In this document: positions 33,688 through 39,647 of the stretch, in pieces
How positions within the stretch are numbered: position 1 is the first letter of the stretch
How the letters are laid out: each line of letters opens with the position of its first letter
Assembly (NCBI GenBank): GCA_902799905.1
Contig: CADCCB010000029.1
Coordinates: 1 to 39,647, forward strand
Length of the DNA stretch: 39,647 nt
From: an uncultured Prevotellaceae bacterium
GTDB taxonomy: Bacteria > Bacteroidota > Bacteroidia > Bacteroidales > Bacteroidaceae
Reading direction: 5' to 3'
Notes under the pieces: generated by a model
The model's input: the letters and a program-made list of their open reading frames with translations, nothing else
Told to the model about the DNA's origin: nothing
Database searches by the model: none
Translations under genes and position numbers: made by a program

Positions 33688-34447
33688 TCAACTTTTCCTG
33701 TTGGTGTTTCTTGCTGATGCCCAGGAAACGGCGTATCTTTTCCCACGGCGTGAGGTGCCACGAGTGGGCACACATGTGGATGGCATAACTGCGCTTGGTT
33801 ACCTCATGCTTGTTGCCGGCGAAGATCTCCGACGGATAGATGTGGATACGGCCAGGCAGTTGCTGGTCGATGTCCTTATAGACAAAGCCCCTGCTCTCAG
33901 CCACACGGGCATAAATATAGGGCGAGAGCACATCCGTGCGCAGCGAGCCGTCGTCCTTCACGAAGTGCTTGTCCTGATACCAGTCGAGCACTTCCTTCAC
34001 AAACGGACTGCCAGCCTCGGCCCCCATCACGGCAGCCTGTATCTGTATGCCCTCAATGAATACATCGGCCGTGCGGTGACCATCGGCATCGATATACTGC
34101 ATAGAGCCGCATTTTTCAATCTGTATGGGGTGATACTCCATGCTGGAGAAGAAGGAGTTGTCGAGGAAATCGTCGAACTTCTTCAGCAGTACCACGTCGG
34201 AGTCCAGATAGATGCCCCCCTGAGTGTAGAGGGCATACATGCGGATATAGTCGGCAGCGAAAGCCCATTTTCGGGCTTCGTAAGCCTCCTTGACGTAGGG
34301 AATACTGTTGACATCGAAGTTCTTGGTGCTCCATCGTATGATTTCATAGTCGGGATGGGTTTTCTGCCACGTGTCCATGCATTCCCTGATTTTCTTGGGA
34401 AAGGGGTCGTCGCTTAACCAGCAGTAGTGTATCTTCTTCGGAATCAT
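33680..34447 (-). CDS. Glycosyltransferase family 32-like (OCH1/capsular sugar transferase type)
   Basis: 255 residues. The N-terminal KKIHYCWLS and the catalytic GGIYLDSDVVLLK with D82-S-D84 (DXD metal site) identify the GT32 type, whose members transfer sugars from nucleotide donors in the cytoplasm. The C-terminal SYAIHMCAHSWHLTPW contains the family's conserved His-Trp segment. There is no membrane helix. The minus-strand -10 box TACTTTTG is at 34477-34484. It shares an upstream region with the divergent GT25-like gene. Probably builds an LPS core, O-chain or capsule unit; sugar specificity cannot be read. Confidence 0.9.
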   Translation of the reverse strand: MIPKKIHYCWLSDDPFPKKIRECMDTWQKTHPDYEIIRWSTKNFDVNSIPYVKEAYEARKWAFAADYIRMYALYTQGGIYLDSDVVLLKKFDDFLDNSFFSSMEYHPIQIEKCGSMQYIDADGHRTADVFIEGIQIQAAVMGAEAGSPFVKEVLDWYQDKHFVKDDGSLRTDVLSPYIYARVAESRGFVYKDIDQQLPGRIHIYPSEIFAGNKHEVTKRSYAIHMCAHSWHLTPWEKIRRFLGISKKHQQEKLNS

Positions 34448-34476
34448 CAGATGGTCGTTGAATAGTTATTTGTCTG

Positions 34477-34484
34477 CAAAAGTA
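34477..34484 (-). promoter_or_regulatory. -10 box of the GT32-acyltransferase unit
   Basis: CAAAAGTA, which is TACTTTTG on the minus strand, 30 nt before the start codon. No consensus -33 is visible. Confidence 0.6.
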
Positions 34485-34533
34485 GTGAAAAGGAGGCAAA
34501 TTACCAAGGAAAGTGTTTTTTTTCTACATAAAA

Positions 34534-34565
34534 ATTGCAAAATTGGAGAAATTTCACTACTTTTG
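34534..34565 (+). promoter_or_regulatory. Promoter of the GT25-GT90-GT87 unit
   Basis: ATTG (34534-34537), 20 nt, TACTTTTG (34558-34565). Transcription would start near 34572, which rules out the earlier in-frame start at 34458 and supports ATG 34599. Confidence 0.75.
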
Positions 34566-34598
34566 TCTGCGTTAATCATTCAGCAGGCTGAGAAAGGT

Positions 34599-35327
34599 AT
34601 GACAGATGTACAGGTACTGGTTATCCATGTACGCGGACAGGAAGACAGGAAAGCATTCATCCAGAAGCAACTGGAGAGGGTGGGGCTACCCTTTCATTAC
34701 ATCCTCGACGGCAATGTGGAAGACCTGACACCTGACATCATAGACCGCTTTTTTGTCGATGACGGCAAGCCTGACACCATGCACGGTCCCTTTCCTCGTA
34801 CAAGTTGCGCCTACAAACACCTGTTGGCCACGCAGTATATTCTTGACCACGCCCTCGATGGTGCGCTGATTGTTGAGGATGACCTTCGTTTCTACCCCCA
34901 TTTCCGCAACCTCTTCCTCAAGACCATCGACGAGTGTAAAGAGCGCTTCGCCGGCCAACCCGTCATTGCCAACTATGAGGAGAGCAGTCTGCTGCTGGTA
35001 CCCAGGAGTGAGCGTGTGAAGGGACAGTTGCTTTACCCTGCCACTCGAGACCGCTATGCTGGCTGCTATTATCTGAACCGAGAGGCGGCTCAAGTCATAA
35101 TGGACTATGTGCATGAGCACAAGAGCGACTGCACAAGTGACTGCCTGCACAACCGCCTCATCCAGGCTGGCCTGCTGCACTCGCTGTGGAGTCATCCCTG
35201 TCTGGCCTGCCAGTGCAGCGCCGATGGTAGCATGGCTACGATGATTCCCACAAAACCGAGGCCCCTGAAGCGTCTGAAGTGGTTCTACAAGCGCCTGTAC
35301 AAGCACCTGCTCTATCTGATGAGATAG
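34599..35327 (+). CDS. Glycosyltransferase family 25-like (LPS glycosyltransferase)
   Basis: 242 residues from ATG 34599, set by the promoter position. The blocks VIHVRGQEDRKAFIQKQL, RTSCAYKHLLA and the acidic metal site IVEDD (91-95) match the GT25 family, many members of which are LPS beta-galactosyltransferases. The C-terminus is basic (KRLKWFYKRLYKHLLYLMR), which may aid membrane contact. It is the first gene of a plus-strand unit with GT90-like and GT87-like genes. Donor and acceptor are not determined. Confidence 0.85.
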   Translation: MTDVQVLVIHVRGQEDRKAFIQKQLERVGLPFHYILDGNVEDLTPDIIDRFFVDDGKPDTMHGPFPRTSCAYKHLLATQYILDHALDGALIVEDDLRFYPHFRNLFLKTIDECKERFAGQPVIANYEESSLLLVPRSERVKGQLLYPATRDRYAGCYYLNREAAQVIMDYVHEHKSDCTSDCLHNRLIQAGLLHSLWSHPCLACQCSADGSMATMIPTKPRPLKRLKWFYKRLYKHLLYLMR

Positions 35328-35344
35328 CACCTACGGAGCGCAAG

Positions 35345-35394
35345 AAATTGCTAAATTGTAAATAAATCGTAAATCGTCAAATCGTAAATAACTA
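35345..35394. repeat. Octamers before the GT90-like gene
   Basis: AAATTGCT, AAATTGTA, then TAAATCGT, AAATCGTC, AAATCGTA, AATAACTA. The last unit ends on the A of the ATG. The units closely match those in the glnN leader. Confidence 0.7.
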
Positions 35395-36380
35395 TGGGTC
35401 TCCACTATTTGCTGCACAGCGGCAAGAACAGCAACCTGAAGTACTACCTGCGCAGTTATCTCAGGGAATACACGCCCAAGGCTATCTCGCGGGGGCGGCT
35501 GAACCGTCTGCTGAAGTCCATCGATAGTCATCCCAATAGGGACTATATCCTGCAACGGGCCTGCTACTACTGTAAACTGACGGCAGATAGTGAGTGGAAC
35601 CGTGAGAGTTGGGCAGCGTCGGCTGTGCGGTTGCGCGACCAGGAGTTGACAGGACAGAAGACTTACTATTTCGACGCGATGGAGTATGCTCGCTACTTCG
35701 ACCAGAACCTGCGCTGGATTCTTGATGCCGGCGACAAGCCCTATGTGGCACCTGAGCCTGCCATCGTGAAGAACCGTCCCATCGTGGAGCATAACGACAA
35801 CTCTGTCATCCTGAATCTCGACAAGAACCGTCACTTCCTGTTTGTCAGTGACCATAAGAAATGGAGACTCAAGAAAGATATGGCCATCTTTCGTGGTGAC
35901 CTGGGACCGCGCAAGCAGAACCGCGATCTCTTCATGAGCCGTTGGGCAGAGCACCCGATGGTGGATGCTGCCTCGACGAACCGTTCGGAAGAGCATCCTG
36001 AATGGCAGAAGCCGAAACTGACCATTGGCGATCATCTGGACTACAAGTTCGTCATGTCATTGGAGGGTAACGACGTGGCTTCGAACCTGAAGTGGGTGAT
36101 GTCCAGCAACAGCATTGCCGTCACGCCTCGTCTGACTCAAGAGACTTGGTTCATGGAGGGCACACTCATTCCCAACTACCATTATATAGAGGTGCGTGAT
36201 GATTTCTCCGACCTGGAGGATCGCCTGCAGTACTACATCGCCCATCCTGAAGAGGCTGAGGCCATTATCAGTCACGCTCACGAATACGTGCGCCAGTTCC
36301 AGGACAAGAAGCAGGAGCGGCTCATCTCCCTGCTGGTGCTGAAGAAATACTTTAACGTAACGAATGGGCTTGATATTTGA
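35394..36380 (+). CDS. Glycosyltransferase family 90-like (CAP10/LPS-modifying type)
   Basis: 328 residues. The central blocks MAIFRGDLG (163-171) and YKFVMSLEGNDVASNLKWVMSSNS (217-240, EGND at 224-227) are hallmarks of the CAP10/GT90 family, whose members are glucosyl- or xylosyltransferases in eukaryotes and LPS-modifying enzymes in bacteria. There is no membrane segment or signal peptide. It lies 66 nt after the GT25-like gene, joined by an octamer array, and 5 nt before the GT87-like gene. It probably acts on the same glycan as its neighbours. Confidence 0.88.
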   Translation: MGLHYLLHSGKNSNLKYYLRSYLREYTPKAISRGRLNRLLKSIDSHPNRDYILQRACYYCKLTADSEWNRESWAASAVRLRDQELTGQKTYYFDAMEYARYFDQNLRWILDAGDKPYVAPEPAIVKNRPIVEHNDNSVILNLDKNRHFLFVSDHKKWRLKKDMAIFRGDLGPRKQNRDLFMSRWAEHPMVDAASTNRSEEHPEWQKPKLTIGDHLDYKFVMSLEGNDVASNLKWVMSSNSIAVTPRLTQETWFMEGTLIPNYHYIEVRDDFSDLEDRLQYYIAHPEEAEAIISHAHEYVRQFQDKKQERLISLLVLKKYFNVTNGLDI

Positions 36381-36385
36381 GATGT

Positions 36386-37675
36386 ATGAATTATGAACTG
36401 ATAAAGTCGTTTTGTCGCAACACGTGGACGCTGTTCTCACTATGGATGCTCATGGTGATTATCTCTGTAGGCCTCCACATGCACAACTTCAATAATTTCC
36501 TGATCTATAAGTTCACCTTCTGGCACGCCGTTGAAGGCAGGAGCCTCTTTGAGAATCATGGCGACCATTTCGACGTGAACCACTATGGTCCCCTCTTCAG
36601 TCTGATCATAGCACCTTTCTCCTTGATAAGCGGCACCGCCACCTCGATGGGCGACGTTACGTTATGGATCGATGTGTTCCTCTGGCATCTGGCACTTGGT
36701 CTCTTCCTGTGGTGGGCCATCCGGCAGAGCACGCTGACTGCAGAGATGAAGGTGGTGGTCATCTGGCTGACAGCCCACGAGATGCTCAACGCTCTGGGCA
36801 TGTCGCAGTTTAACGTGGCCACAGCCGCCATGATCCTGCTCACCTTCTCTGCCATCCATCGTGGCAAGGACATGTGGGCTGCCTTCTGGATTGTGTTGGG
36901 CACGCTGGTGAAGGCTTACGGCATCGTGGGCTTGGCGTTTTTCTTCTTTGCCAAGAGCAAGTTGAAGTTTGTGATGTGGCTGGTGGTATGGACGGTGGTG
37001 CTGATAGCGTTGCCGATGCCCTTCTTTGGCGTCGATTACGTGGCTGGCCAGTATGTGGAGTGGATCAGATGCCTGAGCGAGAAAGGACAGGAGAACCTGC
37101 TCTCCGACTTCCAGAACATCAGTCTGCTGGGTATGGTGCGCAAGATAGGCTATGCTATCTCCGCCGGACTGCCCGCCTACTACGAGGTATTCGAGAGTGC
37201 GGGTAAGAATCCAGACGTCACCAACTGGTGGTGGTCCACATGGAACGACCTCTGGCTCATTATCCCTGCCCTCATCTACAGCGCGCTGCCCTGGCTCCGC
37301 ACCAAACAGTACCGTCACCACGCCTTCCAACTGATGTGTCTGGCCCTGATGCTGATGTTCGTCAACATTTTCAGCACGGGTGCTGAGAACAGCAGTTACA
37401 TCATCTCCATGCTGGGCGTAGCCATCTGGTTCATTGCTGTGCCTTGGAAGCGCAGTCCGCTTGATATCGGCCTGCTCGTATTCTGTTTCGTTCTGACGTC
37501 GCTGTCGAGTACCGACCTCTTCCCTGGTGACTTGCGTACCTACTGGATCAGGGCTTTCTCGCTAAAAGCCCTGCCCGTGGTGATCATTTGGCTGAAACTG
37601 GTGTGGGAGATGTGTACTCGCGACTATGCCTCACACGATGCGGCGGAACCAGTAGTCGAACATTCGGAAATCTGA
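36386..37675 (+). CDS. Polytopic membrane glycosyltransferase, GT87/DUF2029-like
   Basis: 429 residues from ATG 36386 (the in-frame TTG 36377 overlaps the previous stop region). Nine to ten hydrophobic segments and the block GTLVKAYGIVGLAFFFFAK resemble the GT87 (DUF2029) polyprenyl-phosphate-sugar-dependent transferases, which act on the periplasmic side of the membrane. It is the last gene of the GT25-GT90 unit. Its 3' end overlaps the convergent GT11-like gene by 45 nt. Sugar specificity is unknown. Confidence 0.82.
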   Translation: MNYELIKSFCRNTWTLFSLWMLMVIISVGLHMHNFNNFLIYKFTFWHAVEGRSLFENHGDHFDVNHYGPLFSLIIAPFSLISGTATSMGDVTLWIDVFLWHLALGLFLWWAIRQSTLTAEMKVVVIWLTAHEMLNALGMSQFNVATAAMILLTFSAIHRGKDMWAAFWIVLGTLVKAYGIVGLAFFFFAKSKLKFVMWLVVWTVVLIALPMPFFGVDYVAGQYVEWIRCLSEKGQENLLSDFQNISLLGMVRKIGYAISAGLPAYYEVFESAGKNPDVTNWWWSTWNDLWLIIPALIYSALPWLRTKQYRHHAFQLMCLALMLMFVNIFSTGAENSSYIISMLGVAIWFIAVPWKRSPLDIGLLVFCFVLTSLSSTDLFPGDLRTYWIRAFSLKALPVVIIWLKLVWEMCTRDYASHDAAEPVVEHSEI

Positions 37676-38455
37676 CAGGCTGAGGCTGTCGCCCTCTATC
37701 TGGTCCATGCGGCAAAGGGGTATGTCGTGATACATGGCGGCTACGAGAGAATAGGTGCTTGGCGGACCGATGATATAGTCGCACTCAGAGAGCATGAAGA
37801 GGTCTTCCACGGCATTGCCGCCCAGCAGGTGCACCTCCACATGTCCGTCAGCACTCCCTATGAGGGTCTTGAAGCGTTCGGCCGTCACTTCGCGGTCGTT
37901 CGTTGAGAGGCACACGCAGATATCCTTTCCTGGCATGAGTCTCGCGAACTGACGGATACGGTCGGCATACGTGGCATCGTCGTAGCAGTAGATGCCGTCT
38001 TTCCACACGGCATAATCGCCACGCCTGATATGCACGCCCAGTTTGATGCCCTTCCAGTCCTTCATCTTTTCCCTGACAGGCTCCGTGAATTGTGGGTCGA
38101 TGGTGAATAAATCCACGATTTCATCGCGATATTTCAAGAAAAGGTCGTAGTAGTGCACATACCATCCGCTTACTACGATATGCCTGCGTCGTAGCATCTT
38201 TTGCTCCAGGGCCACAGGGTCACAGTCGTCATGCTTGAAACTGGCCGTAGGCAGCAGTTTCACGGCAGCCAGCGCCTTGGCCAGCACGTAGAGTGGGAAA
38301 CTGACGTACTTGGAGTGGGTGATTTTGAAATAGGGATATTTGTAACTGAACCGCATGGACATCACCCGTCTGCCGTGTTCACGCCCCCAGGCATAAACAT
38401 GGGCAAACTGCAACAGATTGTTGCACATCTGGCTCTTGTCTCTGGCGAATATCAT
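37631..38455 (-). CDS. GT11-like fucosyltransferase (HxRRGDY motif)
   Basis: 274 residues from ATG 38455; a longer frame from 38536 would overlap the upstream gene by 71 nt. The donor-binding motif HIRRGDY is at 142-148, with later blocks CVCLSTND and DYIIGPPSTYSLVAAMYH, as in alpha-1,2-fucosyltransferases and relatives. The N-terminal FARDKSQMCNNLLQFAHVYAWG corresponds to the usual GRLGNQLFQYAHAY segment but lacks its GNQ, so the assignment is less certain than for the others. It follows the DUF6078-like gene by 10 nt on the minus strand and overlaps the GT87-like gene tail to tail. Confidence 0.78.
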   Translation of the reverse strand: MIFARDKSQMCNNLLQFAHVYAWGREHGRRVMSMRFSYKYPYFKITHSKYVSFPLYVLAKALAAVKLLPTASFKHDDCDPVALEQKMLRRRHIVVSGWYVHYYDLFLKYRDEIVDLFTIDPQFTEPVREKMKDWKGIKLGVHIRRGDYAVWKDGIYCYDDATYADRIRQFARLMPGKDICVCLSTNDREVTAERFKTLIGSADGHVEVHLLGGNAVEDLFMLSECDYIIGPPSTYSLVAAMYHDIPLCRMDQIEGDSLSLSDFRMFDYWFRRIV

Positions 38456-38465
38456 AATTCTAATA

Positions 38466-38933
38466 CTACCACAGCCAATCTTCCTGCTCTCCGTCATAGA
38501 CGATAGGGCCGGTCCAGCCATGCTGGCGACATACATCGGCTATATCTTGCTGCCTACTGGGCGTGATGAGCCGTTTGCCACGCCGCATCTCGAAGTACTG
38601 ATTCCGGCCCCATAAACTGATAAGGTGTGCACGGATGCTTTTCTCCATGTGGCCCGGCATATCATAATACAGGTTCGTGAGTCCGCGTTTCATAAGAACC
38701 CGCTCGCTCTTGCGGAACATGATGCATTGCTCCCCACTAATCTTCGGATTGTGAGGGTTGATGGCGTTATGGGCCAATGGCATCGTGTCGACATACTGAC
38801 CTGCCAGCCAGCGCAGACATTGGTCGTGGAGCGGACACTGGTCGATGAAGCACACCAGATAGTGCCCCACCTTTTCGCACAAGGCATCCTCGAGCGTGAG
38901 GGGCTGTGGCTGTTTTTTCTCCTTTGTTTTCAT
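38466..38933 (-). CDS. DUF6078-like small protein
   Basis: 155 residues, cytoplasmic, without a membrane segment. It carries CPLHDQCLRWLAGQYV near residues 33-48 and GEQCIMFRKSERVLMKRGLTNLYYDMPGHM near 67-96, and ends in DGEQEDWLW. I match it by memory to a Bacteroidota family of unknown function (DUF6078). The three Cys in CFIDQCPLHDQC might bind metal; that is inference. It sits 10 nt upstream of the GT11-like gene. No TAnnTTTG box precedes it closely, so it may be read from the promoter of the truncated ATPase. Confidence 0.75.
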   Translation of the reverse strand: MKTKEKKQPQPLTLEDALCEKVGHYLVCFIDQCPLHDQCLRWLAGQYVDTMPLAHNAINPHNPKISGEQCIMFRKSERVLMKRGLTNLYYDMPGHMEKSIRAHLISLWGRNQYFEMRRGKRLITPSRQQDIADVCRQHGWTGPIVYDGEQEDWLW

Positions 38934-39015
38934 TATAGGTTATCTGTAATATCGGGACGTTTTCTTTAGGATTTATTGTAGTTAAGATGCCTTTGCACTT
39001 ATTTCGTCTAATTGT

Positions 39016-39177
39016 TCAATCAATTTCTTCGGAAACGCCCAACGCTCCCATCGTGATTGCTTCTAATATATTGGACTTACCACAGCCGTTAGTACCAATG
39101 ATAACATTGAAACGGCCAAGATCCAACGTCAAGTCAACAATTGACTTATAGTTTCCTATCCTTATTTTGTCAATCAT
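39016..39177 (-). pseudogene. Truncated AAA ATPase (N-terminal fragment only)
   Basis: 53 residues from ATG 39177: MIDKIRIGNYKSIVDLTLDL, then the Walker A GTNGCGKSNILEAI, then a stop after SEEID. This is the start of an SMC/RecF-like AAA ATPase (AAA15/21 type, often a toxin or defence effector, normally 350 residues or more). Walker B and all later domains are missing; the following 82 nt show no clear continuation in any frame before the DUF6078-like gene. The promoter is intact (TTTG 39223-39226, 19 nt, TAATTTTG 39196-39203). Either a decayed gene or a leftover from recombination that now supplies a promoter. Confidence 0.75.
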
Positions 39178-39195
39178 AATTGAAAATTTTGCTTG

Positions 39196-39226
39196 CAAAA
39201 TTAAGCATTTTCTTGCAAAGGGCAAA
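39196..39226 (-). promoter_or_regulatory. Promoter of the truncated ATPase
   Basis: On the minus strand TTTG (39223-39226), 19 nt, TAATTTTG (39196-39203). It is well formed despite the gene being a fragment and may drive the DUF6078-GT11 pair. Confidence 0.75.
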
Positions 39227-39482
39227 GAATCAACAGACAAAAACGCCTTATTTTTTACAAATTGTTTGGTTATGTGCCAAAGGGGCTTAAGAATTCGCCC
39301 TGAAATAAAGGAAAAAAGAAGACAAGCATCTTTGTGTGGTAGTCAAAGTGCGTTTAATGCAACACCCTTCTAGACCGCTAATCGCGAGTTTTTTCTTAAA
39401 ATATATTAAATCTTAGTAGGGTGTCCTGACTTTTGGTACACCCTTATGTTTATTTTGCAATCGGAATTGCGAAAACAGGCTG

Positions 39483-39535
39483 CGCTCGGCATAACCCAAG
39501 CACGCTTGGTTCTGCTCTCGCTTGCACTGTCTTTG
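39483..39535 (+). promoter_or_regulatory. Promoter with covarying palindrome, second copy
   Basis: CGCTCGG (39483-39489), then CCAAGC-AC-GCTTGG (39496-39509), with -33-like CTTG (39505-39508), 19 nt, and TGTCTTTG (39528-39535). Order and spacing match the GH95 promoter at 2014-2067, with different palindrome arms but the same AC centre. Confidence 0.7.
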
Positions 39536-39574
39536 CACCCAAAATCAATAAGTCAAACTAAAAACTTTTAGATT

Positions 39575-39647
39575 ATGGATGCATTATTTTGTCTTTACAT
39601 TATTATTGTGGTGGCAGTTTTCGTTAGAGACGAGTTCAAGGACGAGG
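39575..39647 (+). CDS. Small membrane ORF, 5' part only
   Basis: The frame from ATG 39575 is open to the window end: MDALFCLYIIIVVAVFVRDE and onward with FKDE. It predicts one membrane segment followed by charged residues. It lies 40 nt after a promoter-like block, which favours a real gene. Too little is visible to name it. Confidence 0.45.
   Translation, partial: MDALFCLYIIIVVAVFVRDEFKDE

Larger units (their letters stand above)
39178..39574. other. Gene-poor right-end intergenic region
   Basis: It holds the ATPase promoter on the minus strand, an unsupported 68-residue plus-strand ORF, three copies of an ACACCCT word (39362-39368, inverted at 39418-39424, 39438-39444; the last two form a hairpin), and a promoter-like block (39483-39535). 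No RNA gene is recognised. Confidence 0.6.

Noticed and set aside
34458-34598. Longer N-terminus for the GT25-like protein
   Set aside because: It crosses a good promoter (34534-34565); ATG 34599 matches the family start.
39418-39445. End of an insertion sequence
   Set aside because: The hairpin AGGGTGT...ACACCCT resembles some transposon ends, but no transposase fragment or target duplication is visible, so it is kept only as a possible scar.

Overview
The window reads as a chromosomal segment from a member of the Bacteroidales, most likely Prevotella or a close relative. Supporting signs are promoters of the Bacteroidota type (TTTG, about 20 nt, then TAnnTTTG), a type III glutamine synthetase, the DapL route to lysine, a GH95 fucosidase, membrane-bound AraC regulators and a DUF6078-like protein. 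This is inferred from gene content and signals; no database was searched. I see no rRNA, tRNA, CRISPR array or intact insertion sequence.

Layout. (1) 1-13.6 kb is mostly nitrogen assimilation and lysine synthesis: the 3' end of gltB, gltD, then after a GH95 / tyrosine phosphatase / NUDIX unit, dapF-dapL, glnB(PII)-amtB-outer membrane barrel, and glnN (GSIII). (2) 13.7-25.5 kb holds cysK, three consecutive genes with AraC-type DNA-binding domains, an operon of an S66 peptidase homologue and a GH3 homologue (both lacking key catalytic residues) with a secreted esterase, an orphan response regulator, metY, a divergent lrp gene and a YitT-family membrane protein. (3) 25.6-38.9 kb is a cell-envelope block: miaB overlapping an MsbA-like ABC exporter, two LtaS-type sulfatase-fold transferases, an LpxL-like acyltransferase and glycosyltransferases resembling GT32, GT25, GT90, GT87 and GT11. 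(4) The right end holds a truncated AAA ATPase and the start of a small membrane ORF.

The strongest unexplained signal is a shared upstream module. The dapF, glnB and glnN promoters each carry GCAAAGTG exactly 116 nt before the -10 box, with a second conserved block (TTTACAnnnTGTYA) at +40 from it and no good -33 box at two of them. This looks like a Bacteroidota nitrogen regulon operated by an unidentified activator.

The second theme is a class of drifting tandem arrays with units of 7, 8 or 9 nt. They fill many gene junctions and also sit in frame inside GH95, miaB (twice), an AraC regulator and an LtaS-like gene. Other points are a promoter palindrome whose arms covary between two loci, paired putative pseudoenzymes, and convergent genes that share CTAG as both stop codons.
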